The notes: generated from the letters alone by a model not told the origin. Positions 50,184-61,389 are shown, counted from the first letter of the stretch. The stretch: DNA of 64,000 bases from Caulobacter endophyticus (GCF_029543245.1 NZ_JARQWV010000014.1:62001-126000); one strand, 5' to 3'. Numbers and translations are program-made.

Positions 50184-51032
50184 TCAGGCGCCGGGCAGGC
50201 TCACGATCGCGGTCAGCCCCTGCCCCGGCGCCGACTTCAGACGCAGAGAACCATTCATCGCCCGCGTCAGCAGGTCGACGATCGGCAGGCCAAGACCCAC
50301 CCCCTCGCCGGTCCGCGTCAGCGACGCCCCGCCCTGCTCGAACGGGCGCAGAAGGCGCGGCAGGTCGGCGGCGTCGACCCCCTCGCCCTGGTCGCGGATC
50401 GAAATCTCGACCATGCCGCCGGCGACTCGCTCGGTCTCGATGGTCACCACCCCGTCGCGCGGCGAGTGGGCGACGGCGTTCTGCATCAGGTTGGAGAGGA
50501 TGGTGCGCAGGCCCCGACGGTCGGCCAGCACGCCGGGCATGCCGACGAGATCGGGCGCGCTGAGCGCCACGCCCCGCGCCTCGCACTCGGCCCGCAGCTG
50601 GGCCATCACGTCCTCGACGGCCTCGTCCAGCGGCTCGGCGGCGACGTCCAGGTCGGTGACGTGGCCTTCCAGGCGGGCGATCTCGACGATCTGATTGACG
50701 AGTTTCAGCAGCTTGAGGCCGCTCTCGTGCACCAGCTTGGCGTACTCTTTGTACTGCGGCGAGCCGAGCGGACCGTAGAGCTCGCTGGCCAGAATCTCAG
50801 AGAAACCGATGACCGCGTTCAGGGGCGTGCGCAGCTCGTGGCTGACCATGCGCAGGAAGGAACGCTTCTGATCGTCGAGCGCGGCCTTGCGGCGTGCGCG
50901 GGCCGCGGCGCGGCGAAACGTCGCGGTGGGGCCTTCGGAGGGCCGCTGCACGCCGCGCGAATCAACCTCGACCCCGCTTTCGGCGAGCTCTTCGGCTGGG
51001 AACGAAGCGTCCGCGGACGCCGTCTGTGACAT
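50184..51032 (-). CDS. Soluble sensor histidine kinase
   Basis: 282 aa from the ATG at 51032, preceded by GGGAG. No membrane helix and no recognised sensory domain; about 50 N-terminal residues come before the DHp. H-box FLRMVSHELRTPLNAVIGFS with phospho-acceptor His65. The N-box LSNLMQNAVAH, the G1 IRDQGEGV and the G2 GVGLGLPIV are all intact, so it should be active. The H-box and following residues resemble the PleC/DivJ/PdhS group. It is divergent from divJ, 189 nt away. Possible partner in the same DivK network. Confidence 0.88.
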   Translation of the reverse strand: MSQTASADASFPAEELAESGVEVDSRGVQRPSEGPTATFRRAAARARRKAALDDQKRSFLRMVSHELRTPLNAVIGFSEILASELYGPLGSPQYKEYAKLVHESGLKLLKLVNQIVEIARLEGHVTDLDVAAEPLDEAVEDVMAQLRAECEARGVALSAPDLVGMPGVLADRRGLRTILSNLMQNAVAHSPRDGVVTIETERVAGGMVEISIRDQGEGVDAADLPRLLRPFEQGGASLTRTGEGVGLGLPIVDLLTRAMNGSLRLKSAPGQGLTAIVSLPGA

Positions 51033-51221
51033 AGGGGACTCCCGGACCTTCTGTCCGTAAAGGCATTCTGTGCCACCCTGAACCAACCCGCTTACGAAAC
51101 CGTTTCCGTCCACAAGAAGCTGGATTCGGCTGGTCGCCCCACAATTGTGCGCGCTTGGGAGATCGGGCGAAGCGGGGTTAGGATTCACCAATAACGAACC
51201 TTTTGAGGCGGACCCGCCAAC

Positions 51222-52994
51222 TTGAACATCGACCCGGTGCAGCCCCGGCAGGATGAAGCCGCTCTACGCCCCGCGCTCGGCGCGGGCGAGACCGCGCGCG
51301 CCTGGCGTCTGGGCTGGCTGGCCGCGGCCCTGCTGGCCGGCGGAGCGGTGGCCTTCACCCCGGGCTCGACGGGCTGGCCGATCTGGACGGCCCTGCTGGC
51401 CGGCGCCCTGCCCGCCATCGCCGCCCTGCTGCTGGGCGACAGCGAGGACGAGCGCACCCAGTCGATTCTGCTGGTCGGCTGGGCCGCCGGCGGCGCGCTG
51501 GCCGCCGCCCTGACCGGCGGCGTCTCGGGCGCCATGAGCGCCTGGTGCCTGGCGCCCGTGGCCGCCGCCTCGACCCTGGCGGCCCCGCGCCGCCTGGCCG
51601 AGGGCGCGGCCCTGGCCCTGATCGGCGGCGCCATGGCCGCCCTGACCCAGCTGTCGGGCCTGGCCCCGCCGCCGCCCACCGGCCCCACCGCCTTCATCCT
51701 CGGCTTTCTGGCCGTCGCCACCACCGGCCTTGGCCTCGCCGCCGGCCTGATGCTGACCCACCGCCGGGCCGGCGAGCGCGACGTGCGCAATCTGTCGGAG
51801 CTGACCGCCCTCTCCACCCTGCTGGACGGCCTGCCGTTCCTGGCCTTCGTCGTCACCCTTCAGGGCCGGGTGCGCACCGTGCGCGGCGTGCCGCCCGAAG
51901 GGGCCGCCCTCGACAAGATCATGATCGACGGCCTGTCGCAGGCCGCCGTGGCCGGCGAGCGCGCCCGCGTCGACTTCGCCCTGGGCCAGGCCCTGCGCGA
52001 GCATCAGGCCGTGCTGACCTTCCCGGCCGCCGAGGCCCCGGAAAAGACCCTGTCGCTGACCCTGCGCCGCGTCGGCCCCGGCATGCTGGTGGGCGTGCTG
52101 CGCGACGTCACCGCCGAGACCCGCCACCTGCAGCAGCTGGACCAGGCCCGCGCCGACGCCGAGAACCTGGCCTCGGGCCGCGCCCGCTTCCTGGCCAATA
52201 TGAGCCACGAGCTGCGCACGCCGCTGAACGCCATCATGGGCTTCTCCGACATCATGCGCGCCCGCATGTTCGGCCCCCTGACCGATCGCTATGGCGAATA
52301 TGCCGAACTGATCCACGAGAGCGGCCGCCACCTCTTGGACCTGATCAACGACGTGCTCGACATGTCGAAGATCGAGGCCGAGCGCTTCGAGCTGTCGCGC
52401 GGCGAGTTCGACGCCCGCGAGGCCGTCAACGCCGCCATGCGCCTGCTACGCGTGCAGGCCGACAGCGTCGGCGTGCAGCTGCGCGGCGTGCTGCCGCCGG
52501 GCGAACTGGACGTCGACGCCGACCGCCGGGCGCTCAAGCAGATCGTGCTGAACCTGGTTTCGAACGCGCTCAAGTTCACGCCCAGAGGGGGCCAGGTGAC
52601 GGTCACGGCCGACGGCCACGACGGCATGCTGGAAATCGTGGTGGCCGACACCGGCGTCGGCATCAGCCCGGAAGACCTCGAACGTCTGGGCCGCCCCTAC
52701 GAGCAGGCCGGCGGCGTCGACCAGCGCGCCAAGGGCACTGGCCTTGGCCTGTCGCTGGTGCGGGCCTTCGCCCAGCTGCATGGCGGCGAGATGCACGTCG
52801 AAAGCCGCCTGGGCGCGGGCACCAGCGTCTCGGTGCGCATGCCCATCCTGCTGGCCGCCCCCAAGGCGCCGGAACAACCCGAAAGCCCCACGGCTACGGC
52901 CGACGCCATGGAGCCGCTGTTCGCGCCGTCTCCGGAAGCGTCCGAAGAGCCCTTCCTGGGCGAGAACGTCATCCGCTTCGCCCCGCCGCGCTGA
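51222..52994 (+). CDS. divJ: Sensor histidine kinase DivJ
   Basis: 590 aa from the TTG at 51222. N-terminal membrane domain (about 25-190) with some six helices; a PAS-like region (about 190-300); DHp with FLANMSHELRTPLNAIMGFS and His329; an active HATPase with LNLVSNALKF, VADTGVGISPEDL and GTGLGLSLV; and a Pro/Ala/Glu-rich tail ending VIRFAPPR. As I recall C. crescentus DivJ, the catalytic part is nearly the same. DivJ phosphorylates DivK and PleD at the stalked pole. The neighbourhood (rpmE, exporter downstream) also fits. The start is uncertain (GAGG about 14 nt upstream). Confidence 0.9.
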   Translation: MNIDPVQPRQDEAALRPALGAGETARAWRLGWLAAALLAGGAVAFTPGSTGWPIWTALLAGALPAIAALLLGDSEDERTQSILLVGWAAGGALAAALTGGVSGAMSAWCLAPVAAASTLAAPRRLAEGAALALIGGAMAALTQLSGLAPPPPTGPTAFILGFLAVATTGLGLAAGLMLTHRRAGERDVRNLSELTALSTLLDGLPFLAFVVTLQGRVRTVRGVPPEGAALDKIMIDGLSQAAVAGERARVDFALGQALREHQAVLTFPAAEAPEKTLSLTLRRVGPGMLVGVLRDVTAETRHLQQLDQARADAENLASGRARFLANMSHELRTPLNAIMGFSDIMRARMFGPLTDRYGEYAELIHESGRHLLDLINDVLDMSKIEAERFELSRGEFDAREAVNAAMRLLRVQADSVGVQLRGVLPPGELDVDADRRALKQIVLNLVSNALKFTPRGGQVTVTADGHDGMLEIVVADTGVGISPEDLERLGRPYEQAGGVDQRAKGTGLGLSLVRAFAQLHGGEMHVESRLGAGTSVSVRMPILLAAPKAPEQPESPTATADAMEPLFAPSPEASEEPFLGENVIRFAPPR

Positions 52995-53013
52995 GGCGCG
53001 CTTCGGCCCTCCC

Positions 53014-53155
53014 AAAGACGCTCCCCCTGAAGGGGGAGCTGTCGCGAAGCGACTGAGGGGGAAGGGATTGCCCACGCCGGCGCTTGGCTCAGGCTCATCA
53101 GACACTTCCCCCTCCGGCCCTCCGGGCCACCTCCCCCTTCTGGGGGAGGGTCTTT
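53014..53155. repeat. Multi-hairpin intergenic repeat, type E (CTCCCCCTGAAGGGGGAG)
   Basis: Outer AAAGA/TCTTT arms with nested hairpins: CTCCCCCT-ga-AGGGGGAG at 53021-53038, GTCGCGAAGCGAC at 53041-53053, GGCCCTCCGGGCC at 53117-53129, and CTCCCCC-ttct-GGGGGAG at 53131-53148. It fills most of the gap between divJ and the convergent AraC-type gene. Confidence 0.8.
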
Positions 53156-53217
53156 GGTGACGCCTCCCCCACAGGGAGAGGTTCCTTTGCGGAGTTGGTT
53201 GGAGATCCTTCTGGGCC

Positions 53218-54114
53218 CTACACCGCCACGCTGAGCGACGGATCGGCCCGCAAGCGCGCCATGTCGCGGCCCGGCGGGCGGCCGTAGAGGCGCGCATATT
53301 CCCTGCTGAACTGCGAGGGGCTGTCGTAGCCGACGGAGAAGCCCACGCCGGCCACGTCGCGGCCCTGCACCATCAGGAGGTTGCGCGCCTCCTGCAGGCG
53401 GATCTGCTTCTGGTACTGCAGCGGGCTCATGGCCGTCACCGCCTTGAAGTGCCGGTGCAGCGAGGTCTCGCTCATGCCCGCCACCTGCGCCAGCGCCTCG
53501 ATCCGCATCGGCTCGGCATAATGCGCGCGCAGCCAGCGGATGGCCCGGCGCACCTGGTCCGGGCGGCCGCCCGACGAGGCGATCTGGCGCATCATGCCGC
53601 CTCGCTCGCCGTTCAGCAGGCGCCACATCAACTCGCGTCGCACCATCGGCCCCAGCACCGCCGCCTCGCGCGGACGGTCCAGCAGGCGCACCAGCCGCAT
53701 CACCGTCTCGATCAGCTCGTCATCCATCCGGCTGACCGCCAGGGCCCGGGTCGGGGTGATCTCGGGCACGGCCTCTCCCGCCTCGACCAGCAGATCGGCG
53801 ATCATGGCCGGGTCCAGCGGGATCCCCACGGCCAGGTAAGGCGCGGCGATCACCCGCCCGCTGACCGGCAGGTCGGCCGACACCACCAGATATTCGCCAG
53901 CGCGATACGGATAGCTCTCGGCCCCCAGGGTCGTGGTCTTGGACCCGTCGAGGATCAGGCACAGCATAGGCTCATAGACCAGCTGCTGGGCCTCGGTGAC
54001 GGTCGTGCTGGCGATCAGGTGCAGGCCCGGCGCGACCAGCGGACCGACGCCGTCCGTCGAGTCCGTTCCCAGGTGGCCGCGGACCATGGCGACGAGTTCG
54101 GGCAACTTGTTCAT
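53218..54114 (-). CDS. AraC-family transcriptional regulator
   Basis: 298 aa from the ATG at 54114. N-terminal AraC-N type domain (about 20-180) with LVYEPMLCLILDGSKTTTLG, found in regulators next to short-chain dehydrogenase genes. C-terminal double HTH (about 195-290): IEALAQVAGMSETSLHRHFK and VGFSVGYDSPSQFSREYARL. Divergent from an SDR gene 141 nt away, its most likely target. Confidence 0.9.
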   Translation of the reverse strand: MNKLPELVAMVRGHLGTDSTDGVGPLVAPGLHLIASTTVTEAQQLVYEPMLCLILDGSKTTTLGAESYPYRAGEYLVVSADLPVSGRVIAAPYLAVGIPLDPAMIADLLVEAGEAVPEITPTRALAVSRMDDELIETVMRLVRLLDRPREAAVLGPMVRRELMWRLLNGERGGMMRQIASSGGRPDQVRRAIRWLRAHYAEPMRIEALAQVAGMSETSLHRHFKAVTAMSPLQYQKQIRLQEARNLLMVQGRDVAGVGFSVGYDSPSQFSREYARLYGRPPGRDMARLRADPSLSVAV

Positions 54115-54255
54115 GACGACATTCAACCGTTGAAGGCTTGGCCGAGCAACCACGATCGCCGCGATGGCAGGATCGTGCAAGAGGCTGGCGGCATCCGTCT
54201 ACGCCCTCCGCTCAACCCGGGCCCATGCTGCAAGCTCCTCAGAAGGAGCTTCCCC

Positions 54256-55143
54256 ATGACTTCCACCGCCCCCCGCACCTGGTTCGTCACCGGCGCCTCG
54301 CGCGGCCTCGGCGCCGACATCGTCCGCGCCGTCCTGGCCGCCGGCGACCGCGTCGTGGCCACCGCCCGCAACCGCCAGGGCCTGGTCGACACCCTCGGCC
54401 CCGACGCCGACAACCTGCTGTCGCTGGCCCTCGACGTCACCCGCCCCGACCAGGTGCAGGCCGCCGTCGACGCCGCCCTGGCGCGCTTTGGCCGCATCGA
54501 CGTGCTGGTCAACAACGCCGGCTACGGCCACCTGTCGGTGTTCGAGGAGTCGACCGCCGCCGACGCCCAGGCCCAGTACGACACCAACGTCTTTGGCCTG
54601 ATGCACGTCACCCGCGCCGTGCTGCCGGCCATGCGCGCCCAGCGATCGGGCCGGATCTTCAACATCTCGTCGGTGGGCGGCATCGTCGGCGGCGAAAGCG
54701 GCACGCTGTATTGCGCCTCGAAGTTCGCCGTGGAGGGCTTCTCGGAGTCCCTGGCCGGCGAGGTCCGCCGCTTCGGCATCCACGTCACGGTGGTCGAGCC
54801 GGGCTTCTTCCGCACCGACTTCCTGGAGCCGACCTCGGTGCGGCACGCCTCGCACGCCATCGCCGACTACGCCCAGGTCGCCGCCGACCTGAAGGCCTTC
54901 TACGACGCCCGCAGCCGCAACCAGGCCGGCGATCCCCTGCGCCTGGGCCAGGCCCTGGTGACGCTGGCGGGCGTCGAGCGGCCGCCCGTGCGCTGGTGCG
55001 CGGGCACGGACGCGCTTGGCATGGTGCAGGCCAAGATCGACAGCCTGCAAGGCGAGCTCGACGCCTGGCGTGACCTGTCGGCCTCGACCGACGGCGACTT
55101 CGAGTTCAAGCCGGAAGCCGAGACCACCACCGCCTGGCGCTGA
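54256..55143 (+). CDS. SDR-family oxidoreductase
   Basis: 295 aa. Cofactor-binding WFVTGASRGLGADIVRAVLA, LVNNAGYGHLSVFEES, and the catalytic Ser and Tyr-x3-Lys in FNISSVGGIVGG and YCASKFAVEGFSESL. Classical SDR; NADP(H) is likely from the Arg in ATARNRQG. AAGGAG precedes the ATG. The substrate is unknown. Controlled probably by the divergent AraC-type gene. Confidence 0.92.
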   Translation: MTSTAPRTWFVTGASRGLGADIVRAVLAAGDRVVATARNRQGLVDTLGPDADNLLSLALDVTRPDQVQAAVDAALARFGRIDVLVNNAGYGHLSVFEESTAADAQAQYDTNVFGLMHVTRAVLPAMRAQRSGRIFNISSVGGIVGGESGTLYCASKFAVEGFSESLAGEVRRFGIHVTVVEPGFFRTDFLEPTSVRHASHAIADYAQVAADLKAFYDARSRNQAGDPLRLGQALVTLAGVERPPVRWCAGTDALGMVQAKIDSLQGELDAWRDLSASTDGDFEFKPEAETTTAWR

Positions 55144-55158
55144 GCCTCGCACCGAAAA

Positions 55159-55242
55159 CCTCGTCCTTCGACAAGCTCAGGATGAGGTTTTCTACCGTAC
55201 AGCCTCTACCAGTCCTCACCCTGAGCCTGTCGAAGGGCGAGG
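55159..55242. repeat. Intergenic inverted repeat, type C, second copy
   Basis: Arms 55159-55187 and 55214-55242, 29 nt each with three mismatches, separated by 26 nt. It is the same element as at 32530-32612, but the arms have diverged. It is between the SDR gene and rpmE. Confidence 0.88.
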
Positions 55243-55273
55243 ACCGCACTACCAAACCAGACCCCAGATACAG

Positions 55274-55307
55274 AAAAAGCCGGCCCGCGAACGCGGAGCC
55301 GGCTTTT
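55274..55307 (-). terminator. Terminator of rpmE
   Basis: AAAAGCCGGC / GCCGGCTTTT forms a 10-bp stem with a 13-nt loop that can pair further. On the minus strand it is followed by T residues (TTTTTCTG), 30 nt after the rpmE stop codon. The symmetry makes it possibly bidirectional with the SDR gene. Confidence 0.85.
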
Positions 55308-55336
55308 CGTCGCCCTTACGGCGAGACTTGGAGGCC

Positions 55337-55567
55337 TTAGGCCTTCTTCGCGGTGAAACCGGCGAACTTGGCGTTGAAGCGCGAGACGCGGCCGCCACGG
55401 TCCATCAGCTGGGCGTTGCCGCCCGTCCACGCCGGGTGGGTGCGCGGGTCGATGTCGAGCGCCAGATTCGCGCCTTCCTTGCCGTAGGTCGAGCGGGTTT
55501 GGTAGCTCGAGCCGTCGGTCAGGGTGACGGTGATGAAGTGGTAGTCGGGGTGAATGTTCTGTTTCAT
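55337..55567 (-). CDS. rpmE: 50S ribosomal protein L31
   Basis: 76 aa from the ATG at 55567 ([20 protein letters not shown]). Later THPAWTGG and [12 protein letters not shown] are family blocks. There is no CxxC pair, so it is a zinc-free (C-minus) form. Divergent from the ABC exporter gene, as in Caulobacter near divJ. Confidence 0.95.
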   Translation of the reverse strand: MKQNIHPDYHFITVTLTDGSSYQTRSTYGKEGANLALDIDPRTHPAWTGGNAQLMDRGGRVSRFNAKFAGFTAKKA

Positions 55568-55684
55568 CGGACGGTCCAACCGACTAGAGCGCGGCGTGAA
55601 ATGTGGGTGAGCACCACCAGCGGGGTGGCCCTCGAAGACGCGCGGCTATAAAGAACCCGCGCGATTTTGGCAAGGACCCAGTTG

Positions 55685-57535
<1,851 letters not shown>

Positions 57536-57606
57536 CCGCGCCCCGGGCGTTGACGCGACGCCCGCAAGCATCGAAAGCTCGCGCCCTTCATCCTGGGGGT
57601 GCGTAG

Positions 57607-58143
57607 ATGATCGACAAGCTGGCCGTCCTGAACCCGTTCGCCAAGCTGCCCGACGCCGAGGCCGCGACCAGGGCCGCCAAGGCCGGCGCCGTCGGCGCCT
57701 GGCTGAGCGCGGTCGGCGGCGCCATCGGCGCGGCCTCGATCTTCTTCCGCTTCGACACCTATCTGGCCAAGATGCGCGAGGCGGCCCTGGCCAGCCCCAG
57801 CGCCCAGGACCCGGCCACGCTCGAAGCCAGCATGGCCATGATGGGCCCGATCCTGGCCTGGACCACCATCGGCTTCTCGGTGGTCATCACGCTGGTCTAC
57901 GTCTGGCTGGGCTTCGTGCAGTGGCGGCGGCTGACGCGGATGATCCCGCTGCTGATGCTGCTGTTCGCCGCCTACGGCCTGCTGACCACCGTGCTGGCCT
58001 TCGCCAACGGACAGGCCGCACTGGGCCTGGTTCCGCCCGTACAGATGGCCTTCAGCATCGTGATGAGCGTGGTCGCCCTGCTGTGCTTCATCGCCGGCGT
58101 CCGCGGCGGCTTCCGCCTGCACGCGCTGCGCAACGCCGCCTAG
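57607..58143 (+). CDS. Hypothetical membrane protein, four helices
   Basis: 178 aa. Helices at about 28-46, 80-104, 110-132 and 146-168. The N-terminal KLAVLNPFAKLPDAEA is polar and probably cytoplasmic. No catalytic motif. It follows the exporter gene by 71 nt on the same strand and may be in its transcript. Family not recognised. Confidence 0.7.
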   Translation: MIDKLAVLNPFAKLPDAEAATRAAKAGAVGAWLSAVGGAIGAASIFFRFDTYLAKMREAALASPSAQDPATLEASMAMMGPILAWTTIGFSVVITLVYVWLGFVQWRRLTRMIPLLMLLFAAYGLLTTVLAFANGQAALGLVPPVQMAFSIVMSVVALLCFIAGVRGGFRLHALRNAA

Positions 58144-58460
58144 CCGCCCTCGGCCTCGACGGCCTTCTTGATCAGGGCCACGTGGGCCACCTGGTCGCGC
58201 AGAGCCTGGAAGGCGGGGCTGGAGGGGCCGTCCGGTTGCTCCTGCGCCCAGTCGACCAGGGCCAGCAGCGCCTCGCTGATGCGGCCGATCTGGCGGCCGT
58301 AGCTGCCCACCTCGTCCAGCACCCGGGCCTCGACCTCGGGGCTGCGCGACTGGCCCAGATTGACGGTGAACAGCGAGAAGTCGCCGAAGCTCCACGACCA
58401 CGGATTGATGGTCTGGGTCAGCTGGCGCGGCGCGAGGGAAAGCTGGAACGGCTGGGTCAT
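58140..58460 (-). CDS. Hypothetical protein
   Basis: 106 aa from the ATG at 58460, with GGGAGG upstream. It starts QPFQLSLAPRQLTQTINPWS, a conserved-looking Trp-rich stretch (WSWSFGDFSLFTVNLG), then two helices (about 45-100) with many Glu and Ala. No signal or membrane segment. Its stop overlaps by 4 nt the end of the convergent membrane-protein gene. Not recognised. Confidence 0.65.
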   Translation of the reverse strand: MTQPFQLSLAPRQLTQTINPWSWSFGDFSLFTVNLGQSRSPEVEARVLDEVGSYGRQIGRISEALLALVDWAQEQPDGPSSPAFQALRDQVAHVALIKKAVEAEGG

Positions 58461-58565
58461 GCGGGCCTCCCGATCTGGAGAGGCCAGCATGCGCCGTTTG
58501 CAACGCTTGCGTGTGACGTTCCGACGGACGGCATTGAGGAAACGCCCGTCTCGCCCAAGCCGTGA

Positions 58566-59648
58566 TCAGCCGCGCGCCGTGACCGCCAGGCCCGGGAAGT
58601 CGCTGAACACGCCGTCGACGCCGGCGGCGTACAGCGCCTTCAGCACAGCGGCCACGTCCCCGCGCTGGGCCAGGTAGTCGGCGGCGCTCGCATTGCCCCG
58701 CCGCAGGCTGGCCGGCAGGAAGTAGTTCTCGGCCCGCACCGTCCAGGGATGCACCAAGAGGCCCGCCGCATGGGCGTCCTTCACCAGCGAGGTCGCCGGC
58801 AGCAGGGTCTGCTTGTCCTGCGGGATGATCATCGTCTTTTCCGGGCCCAGGCCGTCGGCATAGGCCGCCACGCCTTTCAGCCCCTCGGGCGTGACGAGCT
58901 CGGCATATTTCACGTTCGGCAGATCGGCCGGGCCGCCCTCGCCCGCCACCAGCAGAACGAGGCGCGCGGGCGTCTTCAGGCGCAGGGTCTTCAGCGGCCC
59001 GACCTCGAAGCACTGCACGAACACAGGCGCGGTCTTGGAGTTGAGGTCGTTGCGCTTCAGCGCCTCGACCATCCGCCCTTCGATCGGCAGGCCGATCGAG
59101 GCGAAATAGGCCGGGTGCTTCATCTCCGGATAGACGCCGATGGTGCGGCCCACGCGCTTGCTCTCGGACCGGGCGAAGGCGACCACCTCGTCGAAGGTGA
59201 GCACGCCGGCCTGACCGTCGAAGGCGGCGCTGGCCGGACGCAGCTGCGGCAGCCGCTCGCGGGCCCGCAGGCTCTTGATCTCGGCCAGGGTGAAGTCCTC
59301 GGTGAACCAGCCCGTCAGGCTTTCGCCGTCGATGGTCTTGGTCGCCTTGCGGGCGGCGAACTCGGGCCGCTGGGCCACGTCGGTCGTGCCACCGATCTCG
59401 TTCTCGTGGCGCACCACCAGATGGCCGTCCTTGGTGACGACCAGGTCCGGCTCGATGAAGTCGCAGCCCTGCTCGACCGCCAGACCGTAGGCCAGCAGCG
59501 TGTGCTCGGGGCGCTCTCCCGAAGCGCCGCGGTGGGCGATGACGATCGGCTTGCGCACCCCGGCGCGGACCATGGTCGGGATCATGCTGGCGCCCATGGT
59601 GCCGGCGAGGGCGGCGGTCGTCATGGCGCGGCGGGTCAGTAGGGTCAT
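58566..59648 (-). CDS. Glycerophosphodiester phosphodiesterase, exported
   Basis: 360 aa. Twin-arginine-like signal (LTRRAMTTAALAGTMGAS) with a likely end near residue 30. Catalytic GDPD motifs: IAHRGASGERPEHT near residue 37-50, then DFIEPDLVVTKDGHLVVRHE with the metal-binding acids; the late YFASIGLPIEGRM is typical of periplasmic GlpQ-type enzymes. It cleaves glycerophosphodiesters to glycerol 3-phosphate and an alcohol. Confidence 0.92.
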   Translation of the reverse strand: MTLLTRRAMTTAALAGTMGASMIPTMVRAGVRKPIVIAHRGASGERPEHTLLAYGLAVEQGCDFIEPDLVVTKDGHLVVRHENEIGGTTDVAQRPEFAARKATKTIDGESLTGWFTEDFTLAEIKSLRARERLPQLRPASAAFDGQAGVLTFDEVVAFARSESKRVGRTIGVYPEMKHPAYFASIGLPIEGRMVEALKRNDLNSKTAPVFVQCFEVGPLKTLRLKTPARLVLLVAGEGGPADLPNVKYAELVTPEGLKGVAAYADGLGPEKTMIIPQDKQTLLPATSLVKDAHAAGLLVHPWTVRAENYFLPASLRRGNASAADYLAQRGDVAAVLKALYAAGVDGVFSDFPGLAVTARG

Positions 59649-59864
59649 GGCGGCTGATTAGCGCGCGGGTGTGACGGTTTGGCGAGAGGCCGATGGCGGT
59701 TTGATGCCCTCTCCTTGCCTTTTGCCTTCCTGGGCCTTGTGCCCAGGATCCATGTCTCCGCAGCTCAAACACTGACAGGACGGCCAAGGTTTGAGCCGTC
59801 TCCGGCATGGGTCCTCGCCACAAGGGCGAGAAAAGCAAATAGGAGTCGTGCACCCACAAATGAA

Positions 59865-59891
59865 AAGGGCCCCGGATATTCCGGAGCCCTT
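59865..59891 (-). terminator. Terminator of suhB-like gene
   Basis: AAGGGCCCCGGA-tat-TCCGGAGCCCTT, a 12-bp stem with one mismatch, followed on the minus strand by TTTCATTTG. It is 23 nt past the stop codon. The upstream part of this 265-nt gap (59649-59864) shows no gene. Confidence 0.85.
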
Positions 59892-59913
59892 CCAATCTCA
59901 GCAGCGAACCGCC

Positions 59914-60717
59914 TCAGCCGGCGGCTTGCAGGGCCTTCAGAACCTGCGGGTGCAGCTCGGGGTTCGAGGCCAGGATCGAGGCGCCCTGCACGGGGTCGCC
60001 GTGCTCTTCGATGGTGGTGACCTTGCCGCCCGATTCCTGAACCATCAGCACGCCGGCGGCGACGTCCCAGGGCTTGAGGTTGCGTTCCCAGTAGGCGTCG
60101 AAGCGGCCGGCGGCCACCCAGGCCAGGTCGAGCGAGGCGGCGCCGAAGCGGCGCACGCCGGCGACCTTCTGGCTGACCTGGTGCAGCTCCTTCAGGAACT
60201 GGCCATGGCCCGGCTTGCCTACGAACGGCACGCCGGTGGCCAGCACCGACTCGTCCAGGTGCTTGCGGGCGGCGACGCGCAGGCGCTTCTCGGCGCCGAG
60301 GAACGCGCCACGGCCCTTCTCGACCCAGAACAGGTCGTGGGTGATCGGATTGTAGGTGACGCCGGCGACGACCTCGCCCTCGCGCTGCAGGGCGATGTTG
60401 ACCGCGAAGTGCGGGATGGCGTGCATGAAGTTGGTGGTGCCGTCCAGCGGGTCGACGATCCAGGTGTGGGTCTTGTCGGTGCCTTCGATCATGCCGCGCT
60501 CTTCGCCCAGGAAGCTGTAGCCCGGACGCGCCTTGGTCAGGATCTCGAACAGGGTCTGCTCGGCCTTGAGGTCGGCGTTGGTCACGAAATCGCCCGCGCC
60601 CTTCTTGGAAACCTGCAGCTCGGTGACTTCGCCGAAGTCACGGGCCAGACCCCGGGCGGCCTTGCGCGCGGCGTCGATCATCACGTTGAGAAGGGCGGAA
60701 GGCGTGGGCACGGGCAA
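59914..60717 (-). CDS. suhB: Inositol monophosphatase family protein (SuhB)
   Basis: 267 aa. Metal and substrate motifs: FVTNADLKAEQ, FLGEERGM (Glu ligand), WIVDPLDGTTNFMHAIP, and LKPWDVAAGVLMVQESGG. Hydrolyses inositol monophosphate; in E. coli SuhB also works in ribosomal RNA antitermination. Both are possible. It is alone on the minus strand with a terminator. Confidence 0.93.
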   Translation of the reverse strand: MPVPTPSALLNVMIDAARKAARGLARDFGEVTELQVSKKGAGDFVTNADLKAEQTLFEILTKARPGYSFLGEERGMIEGTDKTHTWIVDPLDGTTNFMHAIPHFAVNIALQREGEVVAGVTYNPITHDLFWVEKGRGAFLGAEKRLRVAARKHLDESVLATGVPFVGKPGHGQFLKELHQVSQKVAGVRRFGAASLDLAWVAAGRFDAYWERNLKPWDVAAGVLMVQESGGKVTTIEEHGDPVQGASILASNPELHPQVLKALQAAG

Positions 60718-60973
60718 GTATCCTATGGGTTTCCCTGCACCGGCGCGCAGAAGCGCGGCGGCGGGAGACGGACGATGGCAGTGGGAAAGAGCGGGCGCGG
60801 AACCTAGACGCGGCGCCGTCGGAAGGCAAGGCGGGGCAGATTGTCGCGTCTTGAGCGAGCCCTCTTGAAAAAAGGGACCGGTCGGTCAATTTTAAGGGCG
60901 GCGGTTGATCCAGCGCAAAGCGAGGGGTCGCGCCACGCGCAAACTCCCCTTAGCGCAAACAAGGAACGACCCC

Positions 60974-61261
60974 ATGACCAAGCTCCCCCTGATCACCGCC
61001 GCCGCCTTCGCCCTGCTGGCCGCGGCCCAACCCGTCGCCGCCGAGACCCTGCTGAACGGCGCCTCGCAGCGCGTCTCGGTGACCGGCAAGTCCTCGGCCG
61101 CCGTAAGCGACGAGCTGACCCGCGCCGCCCGCCAGGTGTGCGTCAAGACGCTGAAGACCAGCCGCCACCCCAACTACGCCTCGTGCGTGGCCGAGACCCT
61201 CGGCCAGGCCCGCGCCGACTACGCCGCCCTGCGCTCGGCCGCCGCCAACGCGGCTGAATAA
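60974..61261 (+). CDS. UrcA-family protein
   Basis: 95 aa from the ATG at 60974, preceded by AAGGA. Signal peptide MTKLPLITAAAFALLAAAQP, ending near VAA (about residue 23). UrcA family: two Cys in ARQVCVKTLKT and NYASCVAETLGQARADYAAL, likely a disulphide. Caulobacteraceae and sphingomonads have many such small periplasmic proteins of unknown role. Confidence 0.85.
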   Translation: MTKLPLITAAAFALLAAAQPVAAETLLNGASQRVSVTGKSSAAVSDELTRAARQVCVKTLKTSRHPNYASCVAETLGQARADYAALRSAAANAAE

Positions 61262-61333
61262 GGCCTCCCCCGCCACGCCGCCGGACCCCTCCTTCCGGCG
61301 GCGTGGATTTGTCGGGAAAAAACTTCGCGGCCA

Positions 61334-61360
61334 TGTCACGTCTGGCGCCCTGGCCTCGTC
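61334..61360 (+). promoter_or_regulatory. Candidate ECF41-type promoter of the sigma gene
   Basis: TGTCACG (61334-61340), 16 nt, then CGTC (61357-61360). The known ECF41 promoter pattern is TGTCACA-N16-CGTC; this fits but for the last base of the -35. It is 29 nt upstream of the sigma gene's ATG. This makes autoregulation likely. Confidence 0.7.
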
Positions 61361-61389
61361 CTGTCGGCGAGAACCCGAGGGATCCGCCG

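Noticed and set aside
58505..59675. Reverse-strand ECF41-like sites at TGTGACG (near 58511 and 59668)
   Set aside because: No GACG at the required 16-nt spacing.
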